From Mangifera indica (Eukaryota; Streptophyta; Magnoliopsida; Sapindales; Anacardiaceae): a DNA stretch of 64,000 nucleotides. Position 1 is the stretch's first letter. Every line of letters begins with the position of its first letter. The stretch spans positions 6,988,620 to 7,052,619 of the forward strand of contig NC_058154.1 of assembly GCF_011075055.1 (NCBI RefSeq). The letters run 5' to 3'. Below, in pieces: positions 45,977 through 55,909 of the stretch. A program made the translations under genes and the position numbers. The notes under the pieces were generated by a model. That model was given only the letters and a program-made list of their open reading frames with translations. It had not been told where the DNA came from and searched no databases.

Positions 45977-47796
45977 CATACATTAATTAAAAACTAGGAT
46001 ATTATTATCCTAAAAAAATACTTATAAAATTATAATAAATAAAATTAATAATAATATTATCTTTTATATTATTGATTATATCATCTTTAATAATGATATA
46101 TTATCATAATATTTTATTAATTATAAAATAAATAAAATAATATCATAACAAAAATATATTACCCAAATACTCTTTTCCCTCCAAACCAAACTCAATACAG
46201 ATTGAAACCGTGGGAGAAAGCGATGTGTCAGAGTCGTGTTGAAGATGGTTAAGTTACAAATATAATAAAATTTGTAAATCAGAAAAAGCTCATTTGATTT
46301 GAACTTTCACCTCACTCACTTTGAATTTCGAGATATGCGCTTCTCGTCATTTATCGCTCTCTTTTTGTATACATATTCACCTGGACAAGACAAAATGTAA
46401 AAGCAAATATATAACCAAAGTCCATGCACATACGTTTCACATTTCACAAAAGGATTGAACATATTATTTAGTATCCATTATTTATATATGTAATATTATC
46501 TTTATCTTTTAATATTAAATTTGATATATATTTTCAATTATACTCTTGTTTTCTTTGAGATTCTTCTAAGTTTGAGGTATGGTTATAAAAATGGGATGAA
46601 ACTAGACGATTCAACTGGTAAAACCATCACTTACTAGTAAAAAAAGTTTTGATTAATTCGAAAACCATTTTTAAAGTTAATTAGACTGGATTTGATAAAA
46701 AAAACTGTTTTAATCCATGCAGGATAAAAAGGATGAATTTAAAAAAAATATATTATTGTAATTTGAACTAGAAACTTTATCTATTAATTTTGAATATAAA
46801 TACATACACACACAAAATCAATTTAAGTTTATTTTGATATTAAAATAATTCAGATTATATATTAAATAATAAATAATATAAAATTATTTTAAATATTATT
46901 TTTAAATTATTAACTAATTCAATCATCAGTTAAATAATTTGATCATTGGATAGATCAAATCATTTGATCTAATTTTAAAAACATTGGTTTGTGAAGTATG
47001 ATTGAGTTGGGTTGTTGAAAAATCAAGCAAAGAATGATAATTATTAAGATTACAACACCAGAAACACCCATCTTATAAGTTATAATCTCATTTTTTGATA
47101 GGATTACTGCCTCGGTGGCTTGGAGGCCAACTCTCCCTTATTTTCATTTGAGGAATCAATTGTATCACTCGTCACAGTCGGTTTTTAAGATTGAATCTAA
47201 TAAAATATATCTAGCAATATTTAAACACTATTCTCTTCTTGTACTATGTATAAGTGTATTACTATTTTATCACGTGGATAGAAAATGCCTCCAAAATGAT
47301 TACAATTTCATGGAAAATGGGTTGAAGTTTTGAACTATTAGGTATTGAATTATCGAGGCACCGTCCATGGAATTTGGACTAAATACGTTTTCACAAAGGG
47401 TAAATAATAATCTTTATTAAACCGTCCAAATTTTCATTTGTTTCTACCACATTACTTTTGAGTCAATTCAATTAGTTTATATTATTATATTCTATCGTCC
47501 CTACAACCAATGTGATTTAATAATTGTACAAATAAATGTCCCAAAATTACAAGAATATCCCTGCAAACAATTGATAAATACAAATACCTTTCCATTATCT
47601 TTGAAAAAGCTGAACACTTATTACTGTATTAAATTAGAAGAAAGAGTATTTTAGATCCTACTCCAATTTCATGTGCTGATCATTTGTCAAGATGGGTGTA
47701 GACAAGATGGGTTCCCTATGTCAATTTCCATTGCATTAATTTATTTTCTTTTTCAAAAAAGGGCCAAAATTTCTTCTTTTGAAGAGTTTTCATAGA
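45977..47796. other. AT-rich intergenic region
   Basis: No supported gene. 46020-46160 is nearly all A/T with taataatattat words. 46570-46990 may be a decayed MITE: the left end reads ggttataaaaatgggatg and the right end ttttaaaaacattggttt, recalling the maatgtttttaaaac-type MITE ends also glimpsed at 61325. The 72-residue frame at 47115-47333 shows no recognisable features. Confidence 0.45.
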
Positions 47797-48169
47797 GCAT
47801 ATAATGGAAAATTAATTAAAATAGATATAAAATTTATTATATAAACCTTTTTCGATAAAATTTTTATAATTTTACTTTTTTAAATAAACCTTATTTTCTA
47901 TTTTAACAATACTTTTTATCTTATTTCTTTCTATATAGATTAGTTTTTATCAAAAAAATATTTTATTTTTGAGAATATACAGATTAAGTTTAATTTTTCT
48001 ATAATTATTAAGATTTATAGATAAAAAACATATTAATTTCTAATGTAATAATTGATATTTATATACCTTTAGAAAATAATGAATATAACTATACAAAGAG
48101 TGCGTGTGGGTTATGCATAGGTGCTAAAGGTGTGTGTTCTTTTGGAAGGGTGCAAAAATTAGGGAAAGG

Positions 48170-48420
48170 TGTGTGTTTTTTTTTGAAAAGGTGTGAAAAT
48201 GTGTGAAATAGTGTAAAAATATATGAAAGTGTAAAGGAGTACGTGAAAATATAAAAGGGTACATGAAACTGTAAATGGGTGCATGAAACTATGGAGTGCA
48301 TAAAAATGTGAAGGGATGCGTGAAAATGTGAAGAGTTGTATGAAAATACAAATGAGTGGATAAAAATATAAATAGTTGTGTAAAAATACACAATGAGTGT
48401 GTGAAAATACAAATTGATAC
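48170..48420. repeat. Left-arm 20-bp minisatellite
   Basis: Degenerate 20-bp units built around gtgaaaat and aggg(t/a)(a/g)c(a/g)tg, the reverse complement of the right-arm array. The 107-residue minus-strand frame (48089-48412) is its translation. Confidence 0.8.
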
Positions 48421-48525
48421 GTAGAATATAAAAATGATGTGGGAGAATATAAAAAATATATATTATATATTATATATTATATTAATAATATAATATATAA
48501 TTTATCATATATATAAATATATATT

Positions 48526-48530
<5 letters not shown>

Positions 48531-48602
<72 letters not shown>
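48531..48602. repeat. (TA)n microsatellite at the centre of the foldback element
   Basis: About 35 TA units between the arms, surrounded by further AT-only sequence from about 48440 to 48680. Confidence 0.95.
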
Positions 48603-48604
<2 letters not shown>

Positions 48605-48687
48605 TGTTTGTGGAAATGCAAACGCATTTTTACGCACCTCTTTATATATAATATAAATTATATTATATTATATAATATATTATTATT

Positions 48688-49130
48688 ATGCATTTATTTA
48701 TATCTGTTTATATTTTTACGTATCTGTTTGTATTTTTATGTATTTGTTTATATTTTTATGTACTAGTTTATATTTTCACACACCTCTTTATATTTTTATG
48801 CATTTGTATATATTTTCACACACTTGGTTGTATTTTTATGTATCCGTTTATATTTTCACGTATTTATTTATATTTTTTCGCACTTGTTTGTATTTTCACG
48901 CACCTGTTTATATTTTCACGCACCCCTTTACATTTTCATGCATCTTTCATATTTTTACACATTTTTTCACATTTTTATACACCTTTTTACAGTTTCATGC
49001 ACTTATTCATAGTTTTACGCACTCTTTTATATTTTTACACACCTTTTCATATTTTTCTGTACCCCTTCATAGTTTCACACACCCTTTCACACTTTCGTAT
49101 ATTTTTGCACCATTTTCGCGCCCTTTTGAA
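48688..49130. repeat. Right-arm 20-bp minisatellite
   Basis: About 22 units of a 20-bp motif, consensus near tgtttatattttcacgcacc. Because 20 is not a multiple of three, all three frames stay open and give look-alike Phe/Tyr/His-rich translations of 160, 151 and 62 residues. These are not genes. Confidence 0.9.
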
Positions 49131-49790
49131 AAAAAACACACCCTTTTGCATAATTTTCACACCTTTTTGAAAAAACGTGCACCATTTCTCTAATTTTCGC
49201 ATCATTTCAAAAGAACACACACTTTAGCATCCACATGTACTCTCTGTGTAGTTATGTTCATCATTTTTTAAAAAGTATATAAATATCAACTATTACATCA
49301 AAAATTAATCTGTTTTTAATATATAAATCTTTACAATTACAGAAAAATTAAATTTAATCTATATACTCTCAAAAATAAAATTTTTTTTGATAAAAGTTAA
49401 TCTAAATAGAAAAAAATAAGATAGAAAGATATCGTTAGAATAAAAAATAAAGTTTAGTTAAAAAAATAAAACTATAAAAATTTTATCAAAAAAAATTTAC
49501 ATGATAAATTCTGTGTCCATTTTAATTAATTTCCCGCATATAATTCGTGATACGCTGACACGCATTGAAATTGCGCGTTCCTTTTTCCCTTGAAAGGGTT
49601 GGAAGAAGGAGATGAAATTGCAGACGCATTGACATTCCTCGCCAATAATATCAGAGAGCTCACGGATACTTTGGCTTTTGATAGCCAAGCTTGAGGAATA
49701 TGTCTAGAGCTCGGTGATCTTCATGGCCTCTTCATCCTGAGTCAGCATCGCTTTTGGCATCAGATGGCCCTAGGTAAGGTTACATATACG

Positions 49791-50137
49791 TAGGGCTGGA
49801 CTCGAGTCGAGTCAGTTCGAGTTCGAGCTCGGCTTGGCTCGGTTCGAGTCCGAAACCAGTCGGGCTCTGCTCGGCTCGATCGAGTTCGAGCTGAGCTCTA
49901 GCTGGTTCGGTATATTTTTTTAAAAAATTTTTTATACAAAATAACGTCGTTTTGATCGACATATATATACAAAACGGTGCCGTTTTGACATGAAAAATAA
50001 GTCGAGCCGAGCCGAGCCGAGCCGAGCCGAAAATGAGTCGAACCGAGTTTGGCTCGAATCGAGCTCGAGCCGAACTTGAGCCTACCATTAAAAAACCGAG
50101 CCGAGCTCGAGCTCGGTTTGGCTCGAATCCAACCCTA
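49791..50137. mobile_element. hAT-type MITE (347 bp, perfect 8-bp TSD)
   Basis: It begins tagggctggactcgag and ends ctcgaatccaaccctá-type complement (ctcgaatccaacccta), giving inverted tips. The octamer catatacg stands on both sides (49783-49790 and 50138-50145), the length typical of hAT insertion. The inside is unusually GC-rich for this window, with repeated gagccgagcc and gttcgagctc words and an inverted acaaaacggtgccgttttg palindrome near 49970. It has no coding capacity; the 102-residue minus-strand frame at 49780-50088 is only a reading of these repeats. Confidence 0.92.
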
Positions 50138-50172
50138 CATATACGTATATAAATAAATATATTTTTATATAT

Positions 50173-50230
50173 ATTATTAAATAATTAAATATTATTTTAT
50201 TTTTAATTTAAAAATATTTAATTATATAAA
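50173..50230. repeat. AT-rich palindromic repeat, copy 3
   Basis: Same orientation as copy 1: attaaataattaaatattat, then ttttatttttaatttaaaaa, then tatttaattatat. It lies in the phytolongin upstream region. Confidence 0.55.
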
Positions 50231-50362
50231 AAATATATATAAATATATATTTATTTATGTTTTAAAATAAATATATATATTTTTATTACGATTATCTTTT
50301 TATAAAAATAATATTATAAAAATAATTTTTATGTATAATTATATATATAAATATTTATATAT

Positions 50363-50413
50363 TATTATATAATTAAATATTTTATTATTTTTAATTTTTA
50401 ATTATATAATAAT
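50363..50413. repeat. AT-rich palindromic repeat, copy 4
   Basis: The stretch tattatataattaaatattt then tattatttttaatttttaa then ttatataataat is slightly shortened. It is the closest copy to the phytolongin gene. Confidence 0.55.
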
Positions 50414-50459
50414 GGATTATTATTTATATATTATAGTAGTAACATTAATCTTTTTATAT

Positions 50460-50724
50460 ATGTGTTTTTCTTTCTCCACGGATCCAACTCTTCCCTTTCT
50501 CTGCATCAACATATCAATCAAACCCTAAAGCACGAACTGGAAAGTGAAAATTTTCATCTTTCAAACAAAATAAGAAATAAATTTTGAGAGGAAAGGTACG
50601 TTTTTTCCTTAAATTGAAAGCGATTGTCAACTCTCCATCAGTCTTAGAGCAATTGCAATGCTAATGTTGTGTTATTTAGTTCTATTTTTGAATATTTTTC
50701 GATAGATTCTTATCCATAAAAACC
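50460..50724 (+). promoter_or_regulatory. Probable 5' UTR of the phytolongin gene
   Basis: Base composition changes at about 50465 from pure A/T to mixed sequence (tttctttctccacggatcca). A possible 5' UTR intron could use the donor aaag-gtacgt at 50591-50600. No in-frame ATG extends the protein upstream. Inferred only. Confidence 0.3.
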
Positions 50725-51477
50725 ATGATTTCGAATCCAAATCTTGTTTTTTATGCATGCATTGCAAAAGGGTCAATAATTCTTGGGGAGTTCTTGCCAA
50801 GAGAACGAGGCATAAGTGAAGTTTTAGCTCAACAATGTGTTGAGAGGACCCCACCACACCATTCGATGTTCTCTCAAACGTTGTCTAATCGAACGTGTAC
50901 TTTTTTAATCAATGACCCTTTTACTTATTTTGGGATATTTGATGAGAATATTCAAAAATCAGAGTTGCTTGGCTTCTTGAATGGTATTAAATCATCTTTT
51001 GAGGAGATATTTGCTCGAGGGTCGGTGTTGGATTTTGATAATATGACTAGCCGTTGTTTGCAATCTCAGTTTGATGCGGTTTTTTGTGAGTCAATGGGGT
51101 TGGATTTAGAGTTTTTGAATTCTTCGAGAAGTGGGTCGAAAGATGATCTAAATTCGAGTTTGGATTTCTCTAGAGGGAGGATGGTGGGGGCTCCGTTGCC
51201 TGGGACGCCAAAAGGGTTGAAGAAGAAGAAGAGGGCGAGTGCTGAGAGAGGTGGTAGTGACGGGAATGCCAAAGATGTTAATGGGGAGAAGAAGGTTGAT
51301 GTGTATGATGATGTGTTAACACAGAAGAATGTGTTGTTTGCAGTCGATCGTCAAAAGGCTAAACAAATATGGAAAAAACATGTTTGGGTTGTCTTGGCGC
51401 TGGACTTGGTTATATGTGTTTTTCTATTTGGGATTTGGTTGTTGGTCTGCCGGGGCTTTCAATGTATTGATGGTTGA
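50725..51477 (+). CDS. PHYL2: Phytolongin (longin-domain, tail-anchored, PHYL2-like), 250 aa
   Basis: An intronless frame of 250 codons. Residues 1-115 fit a longin domain: MISNPNLVFYACIAKGSIILGEF, then CVERTPPHHSMFS, then TCTFLINDPFTYFGIFDE. A middle region with Gly/Lys/Ser-rich linker (KGLKKKKR) replaces the SNARE coiled coil. The end is QKAKQIWKKHVWVV, a membrane segment (about 220-242) and GFQCIDG. Plant phytolongins have this longin-PhyL-TM layout and are known from Arabidopsis as secretory-pathway proteins related to VAMP7-type longins but without a SNARE motif. The strongly conserved C-terminus points to the PHYL2 group. No break is seen, so it is probably functional. Repeat elements lie on both sides but none enters the frame. 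The subgroup is inferred from memory. Confidence 0.88.
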   Translation: MISNPNLVFYACIAKGSIILGEFLPRERGISEVLAQQCVERTPPHHSMFSQTLSNRTCTFLINDPFTYFGIFDENIQKSELLGFLNGIKSSFEEIFARGSVLDFDNMTSRCLQSQFDAVFCESMGLDLEFLNSSRSGSKDDLNSSLDFSRGRMVGAPLPGTPKGLKKKKRASAERGGSDGNAKDVNGEKKVDVYDDVLTQKNVLFAVDRQKAKQIWKKHVWVVLALDLVICVFLFGIWLLVCRGFQCIDG

Positions 51478-54005
51478 GTTTGTTTATTTTGGGATCTGTT
51501 TTCCTTGTATATGAGTGATAGTGCTTTCAAGTTGATGGAGAATTCTACATGTGTGACAAAGAGGATGAGCGCTTTTGAGAAGAATAACTTACCTATATAT
51601 ATGGGGTTTATAAGAGGAAATGGTGTCAATGAGTTTTCAGGATGTGTTTTCTGTTTCTACTGGTAATTTTCTTAGTTTCTTTCATCAATTGTTAGTTTGT
51701 ACTTTTTTCGGGACAAGTCATAGAGCTTCTATTTTACAAATCTCGACTTGCACATTTACTTGTAATATGTTCAACTGTGTATACCTTTTTACTACAGATA
51801 AAACTTGTGCAGGCATTGGCTTCAATGTTTCTCTTGTTTGGTTTTCTTTAGATTTATTGCTTTTGCTTATAAGTTTATCTCTGGGGCATCATTATAAATG
51901 CTTTCTTCTTTCATGTATATTTTACACTTAGTTCTATTTGTGGTTCATTCATGGGAAATGAAAAAACATATATCGTAAAGATCATAGTATAGCTTTTCAT
52001 TGTTCAAATATTTATTTTATTTATAAAGAATGGATTGATCCAATATTTCCATTTAAATTTAATGTTGCATGATTGTCATTGGACATTAAAGTGTTCAAAC
52101 CTTTTGTGCATGGTTTGATGCAGAAATCTTTCATAAATTCCTTTCCTTCCATGTGTTCTCTCTCTTAACTAAAAGTTCTTTAGTACTCGTTGGTACTTGA
52201 GAGTTGGTACTTGTTGAATGAATGGGTAGGAAGAAGAAACTTACATATTTTTGTTTCAGACACTATCGTAAAGATCTACCATCAAAAAAATCGAAATCTC
52301 GAGATCAACTAGAGTCAAAATTAGTTGTTTATGAGAATACTAGATGGCCTGAAAAATTCAACCTTTCAGATTTAGCTACTGGTTGTTTCATTTTGGTATT
52401 AGCACTTGTTAGAATTTATAGGCCCTTTAAATTTGGAATGTGGATCAACATTTTTTTAATTATGGGTTTGGGGGCTTCAATTGTTAAAATGATATAAAAA
52501 GATCTAACTTGAATACCATTTACATTATATACTCTTTCATCTTTATATTTTATTACTAGTGTGTGACTTATATATTTTAAGAGATAGTATTGGCTGTCGA
52601 TTAACAGAATTGTAGTTCTTACGTTTTATGATTGCCCTACTATGTTTATGATTTGCATGAGAGAGGATTGATTGTTTCATATGACAGCTTTTATGAATGA
52701 AATTGGTTGAAAGCTTTATAATCAAACTAGAGTAACAAGTGAATCATGTGCTAGAAAAGTTGCTTGTGCAGCTGAGACAGATTGACAATGCAGTAATCCA
52801 AATGAAGACGTAATGCAGGTTAGAAATGATACATTTATACATCTTTTCCCAGAAAGTTGAGTTCTTGAATGTTGGTCCAAGGACTTTATTATGTAACATT
52901 TAATTGCTGGGAATTTTGATTGTTTCTTCATATTGAGGTTAATAGTCTTTTATTCCCAGAAAGTGGTTGATGTTCTGTTAAACAAATAGCTGTACCATTA
53001 TTATAGGGAGGAATGACCCTGCCCTTTGAAACGATAACGGTGATAGTTTATTCTTAATTTTCCTGAATTTCATGTTTCATGTCTGGCTAGTATTGAAATT
53101 TGATGCAAGAGCTTGCAGAGTTTCAAGTGTGTGAAGTGGAATTTTCACTGCAAAAATTTAATGCAATGGGCAATTTATTTTAGCAAAATTATTGTGCTAA
53201 GCTCCAAATGACTTCTTGTATTAGGTATACTCCTCTGTAATGATCAATGGAGACATAATGTCAATCTCTCTAAAAATCTCTTTATAGCAAGGGTAATACA
53301 GAGGCTAAAAGTACCGTTGATTTGTGCTCTATTTCACGTATTCCTCCCAAAGCAACTTGCACATTCTAAGTTACAAAATGTTGAATTGAAACTTCACTTT
53401 ATCTTCAGATCCAGACATTCTGATGGGAATCTTGTACTAAACCAAGCGACTTAAATGACAAAAAAGTGCCATGCTTTAAGTTAATCCCGTTTAAGAGAAG
53501 TAACACTTAAAAAATACTTGATTGGAACATATTTTTGAGAACTACATGACAAAACTTGAATTATTCTGATCTCAAATCTTCATACAATACATGATATGGT
53601 TTGTTCACACCAGACCAACAAAAAATGTAAGACCAACATCTATAAATAATAAACTAAAGGAAAAAAGGGTCCTTGAAAGAAGAAAGCATCACATAAATCT
53701 GGAAACAAATTCAGGATCCGAGCTTTACCCGCAGGGTGTGAGTTTCTTACTGCCTACACCTTGAGGATTATAATCTTTTGGGTAATTGGATAGGGGATTT
53801 AAAATTTTTCTTTTTAATTTATCTTGTATTATTTATTTTTAGTAATATTTTAATATTAACAGTGATATAATAGATAATATAATTATTAATTTCATTTTAA
53901 ATATTAAAAGAGTATTAATGTACTATTTTATAATTACTTTGATGAATGAGTAATATGAAGTTTTTTTTAATTATATTTTCAACCTACTTTGACCAAATTC
54001 CACTA
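51478..54005. other. Region downstream of the phytolongin gene
   Basis: It begins with the likely 3' UTR. A 103-residue frame at 51620-51931 has no recognisable feature. 53800-53960 is AT-rich. Apart from the small ORF at 52222-52497 I see nothing that can be called a gene. Confidence 0.4.
52222..52497 (+). CDS. Small hypothetical ORF with hydrophobic C-terminus (91 aa)
   Basis: Starts MGRKKKLTYFCFRHYRK, basic, then LVVYENTRWPEKFNLSD, then about 40 mostly hydrophobic residues (ATGCFILVLALVRIY and MWINIFLIMGLGASIVKMI) that could form two membrane segments. No family recognised. It may be a chance frame or the remnant of a membrane protein exon. No splice context supports it. Confidence 0.2.
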   Translation: MGRKKKLTYFCFRHYRKDLPSKKSKSRDQLESKLVVYENTRWPEKFNLSDLATGCFILVLALVRIYRPFKFGMWINIFLIMGLGASIVKMI

Positions 54006-54014
54006 TAAAAAAAT

Positions 54015-54194
54015 AGCAATGTTATGTGTACCCATTTTTAGTACATAATTCATGTACATAGTGATGTGTCATCATATAATTAGGTGATTTTAAAACATAT
54101 GTCATCATATGATAAAGAAACATCTAATCACATAATAACACATTATTTATGTACACAAATTGTATACCAAAAATGGGTATACATAGTTTTATTG
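54015..54194. mobile_element. MITE, 180 bp, long inverted repeats, 9-bp TSD
   Basis: The left arm caatgttatgtgtacccatt and the complement of the right arm (tatgtatacccatttttggt) match over about 80 bp. The nonamer taaaaaaat flanks it at 54006-54014 and 54195-54203. The duplication size suggests Mutator-type mobilisation, but the nonamer is low in complexity. No coding capacity. Confidence 0.8.
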
Positions 54195-54289
54195 TAAAAA
54201 AATGGAATGGTAATGGTAACTGAATGCACCAATTTACACATAAATATTGGTAACGCTGAATTGGAAAAAGAGAGAAATCATTAAATTTT

Positions 54290-55197
54290 GGCCAAAGGAC
54301 TGTTTTTCATCCAAGTTTCAAAAACCTAATCACCTAATCATAAATTAACATCTATTAGAATTTTTTATTAGAGGTAAGAGTAAAACTGTTATTTTACCTT
54401 TCATATTAAAAAATATATAATTAATCTGATTCCCCCACAATTTTTGAAAAGTAACATTTCTCCTCAACCTCAAACTTTGAAAAAGTGACATTTCACCCCC
54501 ACAAACATTTGGTTTTCTTCTCTTCGACAATGTTGACTACACAGCGATGGAAGGGGCCACCATTCTCCTCTCTCTGCCACCGTTGATTATGTCCTACGAC
54601 AGACGAAGAATGATCGAGGTCAAAAATAGTAGATGAAGCCTCAATTCTCCAGTGACAGAAGCAACGACGTGACAAAGCCTCAAGTCTCCAACATCAACTT
54701 TGTTTTCTGTCAATTTGGCTTCAGACAAAGATGAATCACATGACAAAAGCTTCATTTGGAGCTGATTCAACAGAAAACATGACAAATCTAACAATTGGAT
54801 GCGACTTCTTCGTCTTTGATTTTCATTGTCGGCCTATTATCGTCTGTTGTGGGAAGTCGTTAGCCATGGCAAAAAGAGAAATGAGGAGAATAGTGGTCGT
54901 CTCTGTCGCCGTACAATCACCATTGCTAGAGAGAAGAAAACCAAGGGTTTATGAGGGTAAAATGTCACTTTTTCAAAGTTTAATGTTAGGGGTGAAATGT
55001 TACTTTTCAAAAGCTGGGGGAAAATAAGATTAATTATATATTTTTTAACATGAAAGATAAAATGATGATTTTACCCTTGTCTCTAATAGAAAATTCTAAC
55101 AGATATTAGCCCATAAATGGGTGTTTGAGTTTTTTAAACTCTGTGAGTATGTATTTGTCTTTGTATTTAAACTTGGGTGAGAAATAATCCTTTGTCC
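54290..55197. mobile_element. Mutator-like non-autonomous element with long inverted repeats, 9-bp TSD
   Basis: The tips are ggccaaagga and the complement of tcctttgtcc. The arms remain complementary for about 250 bp, for example gaaaagtaacatttc and tttgaaaaagtgacatt on the left against their complements near 54955-55015. The perfect nonamer ttaaatttt flanks it (54281-54289 and 55198-55206). The centre, about 54550-54890, is richer in G and C and not repeated. It encodes short frames (54594-54794 minus, 54731-55027 plus) without recognisable domains; it could be captured host sequence. The tip matches the element at 38104. Confidence 0.88.
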
Positions 55198-55206
55198 TTA
55201 AATTTT

Positions 55207-55639
55207 ACATATACAATGCTTGTAAGACCATTGAACATATCAGACAAGTCACAACCATTATGCATTAGAAACTTTAACTGACATTTTCAAGTATGTTAGT
55301 TTTACCATACGGATGTCAAGTAAACCTTCAATCTCGTTATTCAGAAACATGAAAGAAGTTTTTCAAGTATATTTCTATTTAATTGAGTGTAGAGTGGTGA
55401 ATACTGACATTGTATATTCAACATGTCTTCCAACAGTTAACACCATAAATTTTTAAGTAAAAAGATATTTAAAATTTTCTGTGATCCTAGTAGTTGTTAT
55501 GCAATTATTTTTACCAAGTTAAATAATGGAAACACACAGACATGAAAGATGCAAATTTCAGGAATTGAAGCATCACAAAGAATAATAACCATTCAATCCT
55601 ACTTGAATTTAATATATTATTAATACCTTTAGCTGTCTT
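55207..55639. other. Short intergenic stretch
   Basis: AT-rich, without open frame or repeat that I can recognise, between the Mutator-like element and copia C. Confidence 0.5.
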
Positions 55640-55907
55640 TGTTGAAACATGATTAAGAAAAAAGAAGGGTCCACAACTTTGAACGGACTAGTCTTTCGAG
55701 TTTATGTGATGAGTAGTTCTTTTACTTGTTATTTAACTATATGTTAATTTGATTATGTGCTCATATTTTTGTTACTTTGTGTTCAATTCAATAGCGGTTG
55801 GTCACATGCATAATTTTTAGTAATTAGTGGTTAGTTTTTTAGATTCATCAATTTATCTTTTGAGAATTGTAAGTCCTTTAAATAGCTTTCATGATGTGAA
55901 TAAATCA
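55640..55907 (+). repeat. 5' LTR of copia C
   Basis: Shares with the 3' copy ggtccacaactttgaac, ttcttttacttgttattta, ggttggtcacata-like and aatagctttcatgat. Confidence 0.85.
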
Positions 55908-55909
55908 AT

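Larger units (their letters stand above)
47806..49535. mobile_element. Foldback Mutator-like element with minisatellite arms (9-bp TSD)
   Basis: A 1730-bp, almost complete inverted repeat. The left tip ggaaaattaattaaaata matches the complement of the right tip attttaattaatttccc. The arms then stay alignable through the aatttttataattttac-like block into the centre. A perfect 9-bp duplication gcatataat flanks it (47797-47805 and 49536-49544); 9 bp is the Mutator size. Inside each arm is an array of about 20-bp units rich in gtttatatttt and cacgcacc, and the centre is a TA microsatellite. It has no transposase and would need one from elsewhere. The transcript would form a very long hairpin. Confidence 0.88.

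Noticed and set aside
46570..46990. Possible MITE with ends like ggttataaaaatggg and ttttaaaaacattgg
   Set aside because: The ends pair poorly and I found no target duplication; not listed as a separate element.
47115..47333. 72-residue frame
   Set aside because: No homology seen and it lies in AT-rich intergenic DNA without splice or promoter context.
48170..49130. Regularly spaced repeats that might suggest a CRISPR array
   Set aside because: Units are contiguous 20-bp minisatellite repeats without spacers, in a plant transposon.
48688..49193. Overlapping frames of 160, 151 and 62 residues, apparently a multi-pass membrane protein
   Set aside because: They are translations of a 20-bp minisatellite that is open in all frames, inside a foldback element.
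49780..50088. 102-residue minus-strand frame with Ser/Ala/Arg and Glu/Leu repeats
   Set aside because: It is a reading of the gagcc-type repeats inside a hAT MITE.
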